Source of the DNA: an uncultured Bacilli bacterium
GTDB lineage: Bacteria; Bacillota_I; Bacilli_A; RF39; UBA660
Direction: 5' to 3'
DNA: 5,127 nt
Assembly: GCA_947628325.1 (NCBI GenBank)
Contig: CANQZL010000115.1
Location: 1-5,127 of the forward strand
Under the pieces are notes generated by a model. The model searched no databases, had not been told where the DNA came from, and worked only from the letters and a program-made list of their open reading frames with translations. Made by a program: the position numbers and the translations under genes. Of the stretch, positions 1 to 5,127 are shown piece by piece. Position 1 is the first letter of the stretch, and each line of letters begins with the position of its first letter.

Positions 1-591
1 ATTTATAAAATAGGTATAGTAGGATTTATTCTTTTACTTCTTACCTTAATGGTTTTAGGTAAAAATATCTTACAATCATACCAAGTTAAAAGAATACTTA
101 ATTTTGCAAATCCTTGTGAAAGATATATAGAAGAAACTGGTTATCAAGTTTGTAATGGTTATATTGCTATTCATAATGGTGGATTAACAGGTGTTGGTCT
201 AGGAGAATCATCACAAAAATATCTTTATTTACCAGAAGCTCATACTGATTTTATTTTTCCTATTATATGTGAAGAATTAGGATTAATAGTTGGTATTGTA
301 GTAGTAATTGGTTACTTTATAATGTTATTTATTATTTTGGGAATTGCTAAGGATACTAGTTGTTTAAGAGATAGTATTTTAGCTTATGGTATTTTTACAT
401 TTTTACTTTCCCATATATTAATTAATCTATTAGGAGTTCTAGGTCTTATTCCTTTAACGGGAGTACCTTTACCATTTTTAAGTTATGGTGGTTCCTATAA
501 TCTTGTTGTTATTGTATCATTATTTATAGTCCAAAGAGTTAATTATGAAAATAAAGAGAATAGAGTCAAAAGAAAAATTGCGAACTTATAG
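1..591 (+). CDS. ftsW: FtsW-type septal peptidoglycan glycosyltransferase, C-terminal part (5' end outside window)
   Basis: This is a SEDS-family membrane glycosyltransferase, which polymerises lipid II into glycan strands at the division septum together with a class B penicillin-binding protein. The reading frame is open from base 1, so the ATG at 49 is internal; 196 residues are visible. Visible residues 2-20 form a membrane helix. Residues 60-87 hold the family signature GGLTGVGLG, then QKYLYLPEAHTDFIF; the Asp of HTDF (residue 83) aligns with the proposed catalytic Asp of the family. EELG follows at 91-94, then hydrophobic helices around 95-114, 126-148 and 166-180. The PLPFLSYGGS motif is at 156-165, and a basic cytoplasmic tail (about 182-196) ends the protein. 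The QK-LPEAHTDFIF form favours FtsW/SpoVE over RodA; the missing N-terminus prevents a firmer choice. Two cysteines, 39 and 51, sit just before the signature in the predicted outer loop. Its own terminator follows, so it is probably not cotranscribed with comEA. Confidence 0.92.
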   Translation: MYKIGIVGFILLLLTLMVLGKNILQSYQVKRILNFANPCERYIEETGYQVCNGYIAIHNGGLTGVGLGESSQKYLYLPEAHTDFIFPIICEELGLIVGIVVVIGYFIMLFIILGIAKDTSCLRDSILAYGIFTFLLSHILINLLGVLGLIPLTGVPLPFLSYGGSYNLVVIVSLFIVQRVNYENKENRVKRKIANL

Positions 592-606
592 AATTATAAT
601 TTTTAG

Positions 607-635
607 GCATAGTTATTAATTTAGCTATGCTTTTT
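607..635 (+). terminator. Rho-independent terminator after ftsW
   Basis: GCATAGTTA at 607-615 pairs with TAGCTATGC at 622-630, giving a 9-bp stem with one G-U pair and a 6-base loop. TTTTT follows at 631-635, with more T-rich sequence after it. It lies 15 bases after the ftsW stop and separates ftsW from the com genes. Confidence 0.85.
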
Positions 636-694
636 ATTTATTATTAATTTTTTTAAAAGGATTTTTACTAAGTAATCTAGAATAATTAAAGTGA

Positions 695-701
695 AAGGAG
701 G
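695..701 (+). promoter_or_regulatory. Ribosome binding site that sets the comEA start
   Basis: AAGGAGG is a full Shine-Dalgarno match. It lies 7 bases before the ATG at 709, but only 1 base before the ATG at 703, and it is inside the reading frame opened by the GTG at 691. The ATG at 709 is therefore the likely start. Confidence 0.85.
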
Positions 702-708
702 AATGATA

Positions 709-1464
709 ATGAATATTTTAGATAATGATAAAATAAGTAATATTGCAATATATTTAATTCTTTTATTTACCATTGCCATTATCTTTTTTATATTATTTGA
801 TTTTTCTTTAACTAAAGAAGAAACTTTACCAAATGAAGATATTCCAGTAAATAGTGAATTAACTTATCAAGAAGAGAGTAGTGATGAGGAAGATAAAACA
901 ATTGAGGAAATAGTTGAAGAAAAATATAAGGTTGATATTAAAGGAGCTATTAAAAATCCAGGAGTTTATGAAGTATCTAATAATGCCATTGTAAATGATA
1001 TTATAAAGCTTGCTGGAGGATTAAAGAGTAATGCTTCAACTAAATTTATTAATTTAAGTAAAAAAGTATCTAATGAGATGGTTATTTATATTTATACGAC
1101 TACAGAAATTAAAAATCTTAATATTACAGAAGAAAAAAATTGTTACACAGATAAAATTGATATTAGTTCTTGTGAAGGAAGTAGTACTGTTGAGACAAAT
1201 AAAAATGATAATTTAACAAATAATCAAAATAATAAAGATGAAGAAAAGGATAGTAATCTTCAAGTAGGACAAGGAAAAGTTAATATAAATACAGCTACTA
1301 AAGAAGAACTAATGACTTTAAATGGAATAGGAGAGTCAAAAGCTATTGCTATTATTGAATATCGAAATACTAATGGTAATTTTAAAACAATTGAAGACTT
1401 AAAAAATGTATCTGGTATAGGAGATTCAGCCTTTGAAAAAATTAAAGATAGTATTACAGTCTAA
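709..1464 (+). CDS. comEA: ComEA, membrane-anchored DNA receptor for natural transformation
   Basis: ComEA binds incoming double-stranded DNA on the outer face of the membrane and delivers it to ComEC. The 251-residue protein has the Gram-positive ComEA layout: a short cytoplasmic N-terminus, one membrane helix (about 10-31), an acidic Glu/Asp/Ser-rich linker (about 37-71), an SLBB domain (about 73-129, opening with VDIKGAIKNPGVYEV and containing LAGGL), an Asn/Lys/Asp-rich flexible linker (about 130-187), and a C-terminal DNA-binding helix-hairpin-helix pair (about 190-251, opening VNINTATKEEL, with the hairpins LNGIG and VSGIG). Cys145 and Cys155 lie in the extracytoplasmic linker. The start at 709 is fixed by the ribosome binding site; the upstream GTG at 691 would put that site inside the gene. 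The gene overlaps comEC by 32 bp, which indicates one transcript. No convincing promoter is seen upstream; the best candidate, TAGAAT at 678-683, has no -35 partner. Identity is firm from the domain order; activity in uptake is inferred. Confidence 0.93.
   Translation: MNILDNDKISNIAIYLILLFTIAIIFFILFDFSLTKEETLPNEDIPVNSELTYQEESSDEEDKTIEEIVEEKYKVDIKGAIKNPGVYEVSNNAIVNDIIKLAGGLKSNASTKFINLSKKVSNEMVIYIYTTTEIKNLNITEEKNCYTDKIDISSCEGSSTVETNKNDNLTNNQNNKDEEKDSNLQVGQGKVNINTATKEELMTLNGIGESKAIAIIEYRNTNGNFKTIEDLKNVSGIGDSAFEKIKDSITV
1419..1423 (+). promoter_or_regulatory. Internal ribosome binding site for comEC
   Basis: AGGAG lies 9 bases before the TTG at 1433. It is embedded in the comEA codons for the second helix-hairpin-helix GIGD. 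The comEC frame has a stop (TAG) at 1418-1420, so the start must lie after it; TTG at 1433 is the only standard start codon there that fits this site. Confidence 0.7.
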
Positions 1465-3517
1465 TATATTTTATATTATTTTTTTAATTATTATTGTTTT
1501 ATATATATTAGGTAATATTTTATTAAAAGAAAATAAAAGTATTTTTAATATTAATGATTCTTATTTTGAGGGGATAATAAATGATTATGAATTTGATGGT
1601 AATAAGTTAACTTTAGAATTAAAGGGAAAAGAAACTCTAATAAGTAATTACTATATAAATACTTATGAAGAATTATTAGATTTAAAAAAACAAATTAAAT
1701 ATGGAATAAAAATTAAAGTTAAAGGACAATTAAAAGTAAGTAATAACAATACAATACCATATGCTTTTAATTATAAAAAATACTTATTAAATAATGATAT
1801 ATATTATACTTTAAATATAGATAATATTGAATTTCTTGAAAAGGAAAACTTTTTATATAAAATAAAAAATTATGTTAATGACAAAATAGAAAAAATAGAT
1901 AAAACAGGATATATGAAAGCTTTTATTTTAGGAAATAAAAATGATATCAGTAATGAAGTATATACTAATTATCAGAAAATAGGTATTACACATTTATTTG
2001 CTTTATCAGGTATGCATATTGGACTACTTAGTGGCATAATTCTTAAATTATTTAAACATATTAATGATAAAGTAAAGTATTTAATAGTTAGTATTATTTT
2101 GATAATATATGGATTTATAGTAGGATTTCCTTATTCAATAAAAAGATGTATTATCTTTTTTATTATTAATAGTATTAATAAAATATTTAATTTAAATATA
2201 AGTTCTATTAAGGTATTATTATTAACTATTTTTATTATCATAATTAATAATTATAAAGCAATATATGATGTAGGATTTATTTATTCAGTATTAACTGTTT
2301 CAGGTATTTTAATATCTAGTAATTTTATAAAAGATAGTAATAAGATAAAAAGTTCATTTAAATTAAGTCTAATAGCTTTTTTATTTAGTTTACCTATATC
2401 TTTAAGTAACTTTTATGAAGTAAATTTCTTAAGTATTTTATATAATATATTTTTTGTACCATTTGTAAGTATTATTGTATATCCTTTATCATTATTAAGT
2501 TTTATTATTCCAATTCTTAGTAATATTTTTAGTTTCTTTATTTCTATCTTAGAATATAGTGCTAATTTATTAGGTAAAATAAATATTCTAAGTATTTATA
2601 TGTCTTTAAATATATATGAAATAATAATTTATTATATTATTTTATTAATTACTATTATTAAAAAGAAATATATCTTATTTAGTTTACTTATAGTAATAAT
2701 ATTTTTAGATATGTTAATTCCTTATTTAGATAGTAATAGTTATATTTATTTTTTAGATGTTGGACAAGGAGATTCTTCTTTAATAATAACTCCTCATAAA
2801 AAAGAAGTTATTATGGTAGATACGGGTGGTATAGTTAGTTTAACTAAAGAAGATTGGCAAAAAAAGAAAGAAGAATATAAAGTATCAGATAATGTTATAA
2901 CTTTATTAAAAGCTTTAGGTATTAAAAAAATTAATTCCTTAGTTTTAACACATGGCGATTATGATCATATGGGAGAAAGTCTTAATTATGTTGATAATTT
3001 TAAAATAGATAAAGTAATATTTAATTGTGGAGGGTTTAATGAATTAGAGCAAGATTTAATTACTATTTTAAAGAAAAAGAATATTCATTATTATAGTTGT
3101 CTTAACCAATTAAATGATGATTATAAATTATATTTTTTAAAGACAGAAATGTATGATAATGAAAATGATAATAGTAATGTTATATATACAGAATTTAATA
3201 ATTATAAATTTCTTTTAATGGGTGATGCTAGTATTAAAACAGAAGAAAATATTTTAAAAAAATATAATTTAGGAAAGATAGATGTCTTAAAAGTTGGACA
3301 TCATGGAAGTAATACAAGTAGTAGTAAAGAATTTATTAATAAAATAAATCCTAAATATTCTATTATTTCAGTAGGACAAAATAACAGATATGGTCATCCT
3401 AACAAAGAAGTATTAGAAAACTTAAATAATAGTATAATTTATAGAACAGATCAACATGGTAGTATTAAGTTTACGATAAAAAATAAAAAACTATTTATAG
3501 AAAATTATCAACCATAA
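1433..3517 (+). CDS. comEC: ComEC/Rec2 DNA-import channel with metallo-beta-lactamase-like domain
   Basis: ComEC forms the membrane pore that carries one DNA strand into the cytoplasm; its lactamase-like domain is proposed in the family to degrade the other strand. The 694-residue protein, somewhat shorter than the roughly 775 of Bacillus subtilis, is complete. An N-terminal helix (about 10-31) is followed by an outer loop of the DUF4131/OB-fold type (about 35-135). The Competence domain (about 160-431) opens with HLFALSGMH (187-195) and holds some nine or ten hydrophobic segments. The lactamase-like domain (about 437-694) keeps DVGQGDS (442-448), DTGG (463-466), THGDYDHMG (506-514), MGDAS (596-600), GHHGS (622-626), RYGHPN (652-657) and a terminal RTDQHGS. 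All expected metal-site motifs are present, so nuclease function is plausible. The TTG start is supported by a Shine-Dalgarno inside comEA; the next in-frame ATG is near residue 161, far too late. The extreme AT content of the membrane part follows from Ile, Leu, Phe and Asn codons and is not a sign of transfer. Confidence 0.94.
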   Translation: MKKLKIVLQSNIFYIIFLIIIVLYILGNILLKENKSIFNINDSYFEGIINDYEFDGNKLTLELKGKETLISNYYINTYEELLDLKKQIKYGIKIKVKGQLKVSNNNTIPYAFNYKKYLLNNDIYYTLNIDNIEFLEKENFLYKIKNYVNDKIEKIDKTGYMKAFILGNKNDISNEVYTNYQKIGITHLFALSGMHIGLLSGIILKLFKHINDKVKYLIVSIILIIYGFIVGFPYSIKRCIIFFIINSINKIFNLNISSIKVLLLTIFIIIINNYKAIYDVGFIYSVLTVSGILISSNFIKDSNKIKSSFKLSLIAFLFSLPISLSNFYEVNFLSILYNIFFVPFVSIIVYPLSLLSFIIPILSNIFSFFISILEYSANLLGKINILSIYMSLNIYEIIIYYIILLITIIKKKYILFSLLIVIIFLDMLIPYLDSNSYIYFLDVGQGDSSLIITPHKKEVIMVDTGGIVSLTKEDWQKKKEEYKVSDNVITLLKALGIKKINSLVLTHGDYDHMGESLNYVDNFKIDKVIFNCGGFNELEQDLITILKKKNIHYYSCLNQLNDDYKLYFLKTEMYDNENDNSNVIYTEFNNYKFLLMGDASIKTEENILKKYNLGKIDVLKVGHHGSNTSSSKEFINKINPKYSIISVGQNNRYGHPNKEVLENLNNSIIYRTDQHGSIKFTIKNKKLFIENYQP

Positions 3518-3554
3518 AGTAACAAAATAAAAAATAAAACATAAAATATAATAA

Positions 3555-3625
3555 CATCAATTATAGTTGATGATTAATATATATAAAGAGATATCTAATT
3601 ATTAAATAATTTATAATGTCTCTTT
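3555..3625 (+). other. Two hairpins in the comEC-holA spacer, function unknown
   Basis: The first hairpin pairs CATCAA (3555-3560) with TTGATG (3567-3572) and is not followed by a T-tract. The second pairs AAAGAGATAT (3585-3594) with ATGTCTCTTT (3616-3625), 10 bp with one G-U, and has an inner 5-bp helix (3597-3601 with 3607-3611). It abuts the terminator hairpin that starts at 3626. They may be 3' protection for the com mRNA, a small RNA or a backup terminator; nothing in the sequence decides between these. No coding potential was recognised in this spacer. Confidence 0.5.
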
Positions 3626-3657
3626 AATACGTTCATTTAAAAAATGGACGTATTTTT
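3626..3657 (+). terminator. Rho-independent terminator of the comEA-comEC unit
   Basis: AATACGTTCATTT (3626-3638) pairs with AAATGGACGTATT (3642-3654), a 13-bp stem with one G-U pair and an AAA loop. The T-run 3653-3657 overlaps the end of the stem. It lies 109 bases after the comEC stop and just before the holA promoter, so holA is probably a separate transcription unit. Confidence 0.85.
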
Positions 3658-3679
3658 GCATATAAATAATTATGAGCTA

Positions 3680-3688
3680 TGTTATAAT
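3680..3688 (+). promoter_or_regulatory. Extended -10 promoter of holA
   Basis: TGTTATAAT is a perfect extended -10 element (TG, one base, TATAAT at 3683-3688). No good -35 hexamer lies at 16-18 bases; TTGCAT at 3656-3661 is too far (21 bases) and poor, which fits an extended -10 promoter. Transcription would begin near 3695, about 10 bases before the ATG at 3705, and after the upstream ATG at 3672. Confidence 0.65.
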
Positions 3689-3694
3689 ATTAGT

Positions 3695-3699
3695 GGTGG
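3695..3699 (+). promoter_or_regulatory. Weak ribosome binding site of holA
   Basis: GGTGG is one mismatch from the GGAGG core and stands 5 bases before the ATG at 3705. It would lie at the very 5' end of the mRNA if the promoter at 3680-3688 is used. Confidence 0.45.
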
Positions 3700-3704
3700 G
3701 AACA

Positions 3705-4664
3705 ATGAAAAATATTTACTTAATTAGTTCTAGTAGTATTCATTTATTAGATGATAAAATAAAAGATATAGTAGGGAATAATTCTTATACAACTTTTGAT
3801 TTAAATTCTTTAAGTATTGATGATATTTTAGAAGAAGCAGCATATTTTTCCTTATTTGATGATAAAAAATATCTTATAATTAAAAATGCTAATATATTTA
3901 GTGCTAGTAAATCTACTACTAAAGAAGAATCATCAACTAAAAAATATGATAAATTAATTAAATACTTAGAAGATCCTAATCCTAATACAATATTAATATT
4001 TACTTTAAATAATAAAGTAGATAGTAAAAAGAAAATAGTTAAGATAATTAAAGAACAATATGAATATATAGAAATAAATGATTTAAAACCTAAAGAAATC
4101 TTTAATAAAGTAATTAATATATTAAATAATGAGAAATATAAAATAGATTCTAATACTTTATATTATATTATTAATAATTCATTAAATAATTATGACTTAG
4201 TAATTAATGAAATAGAAAAAATTAAATTATATTATGGAAAACCTTGTGAAATAAAATATGAAGACGTCATAAATATAGTTAGTAGAGTTTTAGAAGATAA
4301 TGAATATAAATTTGTAGATGCTGTAATGGATAAAGATTTAAAAAATTCTTATAAAATATGTGATGATTTAATGTTAGAAAGTATTCCTCCTCAAAAACTT
4401 GTAACTAAAATATATTATCAAGTTAGGAATGTTTTATTAGTAAAAGAAATGATGAATAAATGTAGTGAAAAAGAAATAATGAGTAAACTTGGAATTGGGT
4501 ATGATTTTCAATTAGAAAAACTTTTAAATTATACATATAAATTTAGTAAAGAAGAATTAGAAAGTTATATTAAAATGATAGGGGATTTTGATTATAAAGT
4601 TAAAAATGGGAAAATAGGTAATCTATTAGCTTTACAATTAATTATTATGAAGATATGTGCTTAA
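3705..4664 (+). CDS. holA: DNA polymerase III delta subunit (HolA, clamp loader)
   Basis: HolA is the clamp-loader subunit that opens the DnaN sliding-clamp ring so that it can be placed on primed DNA. The protein has 319 residues from this start, close to the usual 330-345. The N-terminus (MKNIYLISSSSIHLLDDKI) matches the family opening, where a short beta strand precedes the first helix. The AAA+-like first part shows FSLFDDKKYLIIKNAN (about 48-63) and YLEDPNPNTILIFT (about 87-100). The C-terminal collar region shows VLEDNEYKFVDAVMDKDL (about 195-212), then LMLESIPPQKLVTKIYYQVRN (split over 222-242), then FDYKVKNGK near 295-303, where the family has a D-x-x-(I/V)K-x-G pattern. As usual for delta, no functional Walker A is seen. 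A longer frame opens at the ATG at 3672, but the promoter lies inside that extension, so 3705 is preferred. holA follows comEC in many Firmicutes; rpsT, its common downstream neighbour, is absent here. Confidence 0.9.
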   Translation: MKNIYLISSSSIHLLDDKIKDIVGNNSYTTFDLNSLSIDDILEEAAYFSLFDDKKYLIIKNANIFSASKSTTKEESSTKKYDKLIKYLEDPNPNTILIFTLNNKVDSKKKIVKIIKEQYEYIEINDLKPKEIFNKVINILNNEKYKIDSNTLYYIINNSLNNYDLVINEIEKIKLYYGKPCEIKYEDVINIVSRVLEDNEYKFVDAVMDKDLKNSYKICDDLMLESIPPQKLVTKIYYQVRNVLLVKEMMNKCSEKEIMSKLGIGYDFQLEKLLNYTYKFSKEELESYIKMIGDFDYKVKNGKIGNLLALQLIIMKICA

Positions 4665-4665
4665 A

Positions 4666-4688
4666 AAAACGAGATTTAATCTCGTTTT
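4666..4688. terminator. Bidirectional terminator shared by holA and rnhC
   Basis: AAAACGAGAT (4666-4675) pairs perfectly with ATCTCGTTTT (4679-4688), giving a 10-bp stem with a 3-base loop. On the minus strand the hairpin merges into a run of seven T (4669 down to 4663); on the plus strand it ends in TTTT, then GTTATTT. It begins 1 base after the holA stop. The loop bases 4676-4678 are the rnhC stop codon, so the right arm is rnhC coding sequence. Confidence 0.85.
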
Positions 4689-5127
4689 GTTATTTCATAT
4701 ATTTTTTCAGTATTTTTAAAATTTAATTTAGCTATTTCAGTTAGAATATCTTTACCATATTTTTTAACTAAAGTAGCTCCAACTTCATCAACTAAAGAAG
4801 AAGCTCCTAAAGGTATTTCAATTCCAAATCTTTCATTTAATTTTTTCATTTCTTTTAAGAATATGTAACGACTAATTATTGAAGAAGCTGCAACAGACAT
4901 ACATTTGTCTTCAGCCTTAGTCATAAAAGTTATATTAGTTACTTTTTCTTTAACATTATTTAGATGCATATAATAACTTTTAGGATTTTCAAATTCATCG
5001 ACAACTATCTTAGAATAACTAAATTCTTTTTTGACCATAGAAAGAAGACATTTATTATGTAAAATAGCTTTAATTTTATTCATATTAATATCAGTACTAT
5101 GATAATCATTATATTCCTTATTAGTTA
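4676..5127 (-). CDS. rnhC: Ribonuclease HIII, C-terminal half (5' end outside window)
   Basis: RNase HIII cuts the RNA strand of RNA-DNA hybrids in the cytoplasm, removing R-loops and primer remnants. The frame stays open to the right edge, giving 149 complete codons of a protein usually about 300 long, so the Met at 5083 is internal. Residues upstream of it (NKEYND...) match the family's stretch before the LHN motif. In the visible fragment: LHN at 22-24, VVDEF at 41-45 with the conserved active-site Asp43, FMTKAED at 67-73 (the position of KGD in RNase HII), SVAASSIISRYIFL at 77-90, then IPLGAS and VDEVGA, and a terminal LNFKNTEK where Bacillus has LHFANTQK. The KAE form and the long spacing separate it from RNase HII. 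Small departures are ISRY for the common IARY and PLGAS for PKGAG. The N-terminal substrate-binding domain and the first Asp-Glu catalytic pair lie outside the window. It is convergent with holA and shares its terminator. Confidence 0.9.
   Translation of the reverse strand, partial: TNKEYNDYHSTDINMNKIKAILHNKCLLSMVKKEFSYSKIVVDEFENPKSYYMHLNNVKEKVTNITFMTKAEDKCMSVAASSIISRYIFLKEMKKLNERFGIEIPLGASSLVDEVGATLVKKYGKDILTEIAKLNFKNTEKIYEITKRD

Noticed and set aside
49..591. A 180-residue protein starting at ATG 49
   Set aside because: The frame is open from base 1 and residues before this Met continue the FtsW membrane helix, so the gene is cut by the window edge and does not start here.
655..683. Promoter or ComK-type box (A-run, spacer, T-run) before comEA; TAGAAT at 678-683 as a -10
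   Set aside because: The A/T runs do not meet the AAAA-N5-TTTT spacing, the -10 candidate has no -35 or TG extension, and such matches are expected by chance in this base composition.
691..708. GTG 691 or ATG 703 as the comEA start
   Set aside because: The AAGGAGG site at 695-701 would be inside the gene or only 1 base from the start; spacing fits ATG 709.
2040..2740. Extremely AT-rich block in comEC as possible foreign DNA or decay
   Set aside because: The frame is intact and the composition is explained by membrane helices rich in Ile, Leu, Phe and Asn in an AT-biased genome.
3612..3617. TATAAT as an additional upstream holA promoter
   Set aside because: It forms part of the hairpin arm and inner bulge, has no TG extension or -35, and a transcript from it would run straight into the terminator at 3626-3657.
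4676..5083. A 135-residue minus-strand gene starting at Met 5083
   Set aside because: The frame continues to the window edge and the extra residues fit RNase HIII, so this Met is internal.
1..5127. CRISPR array, insertion sequence, tRNA or rRNA genes, toxin-antitoxin or other defence system
   Set aside because: No regularly spaced direct repeats, transposase, cloverleaf or unexplained gene was seen; five genes fill the window and each belongs to a known family.

Overview
The window is ordinary core genome of a very AT-rich, Gram-positive-type bacterium. GC looks to be in the low twenties percent by eye (not counted), and lower still in the comEC membrane region. The proteins read like those of low-GC Bacilli related to the Erysipelotrichia/RF39/Mycoplasmatota neighbourhood found in gut communities; that placement is inferred from protein style and base composition and was not tested. 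A cell-wall FtsW, ribosome binding sites of the AGGAGG type, TAA/TAG stops only and a single Trp codon (TGG) all fit a walled Bacilli-like organism using the standard bacterial code.

Layout: (1) positions 1-591, + strand, the C-terminal part of an FtsW-type peptidoglycan glycosyltransferase, cut by the left window edge and closed by an intrinsic terminator (607-635). (2) positions 709-3517, + strand, a two-gene competence unit, comEA (membrane-anchored DNA receptor) and comEC (DNA channel with a metallo-beta-lactamase-like nuclease domain). The two overlap by 32 bp; comEC starts at a TTG whose Shine-Dalgarno lies inside the last helix-hairpin-helix codons of comEA. (3) positions 3518-3704, a gene-free spacer with a run of hairpins ending in a strong intrinsic terminator, followed at once by an extended -10 promoter. 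(4) positions 3705-4664, + strand, holA, the DNA polymerase III delta subunit (clamp loader). (5) positions 4676-5127, - strand, the C-terminal half of rnhC (RNase HIII), cut by the right edge and convergent with holA. The two genes share a bidirectional terminator whose loop is the rnhC stop codon.

Functionally, comEA and comEC form the core of a natural-transformation DNA import machine: ComEA binds double-stranded DNA outside the membrane and ComEC passes one strand into the cytoplasm. The order comEA-comEC-holA is the familiar Firmicutes arrangement, but comEB (between comEA and comEC in Bacillus subtilis) and rpsT (after holA there) are absent. holA and rnhC are replication and genome-maintenance genes; ftsW serves cell division.

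I found no mobile element, CRISPR array, RNA gene or evidence of a new system. The points worth a second look are local: start sites, gene overlaps, hairpin arrangements and cysteine pairs in exported proteins.
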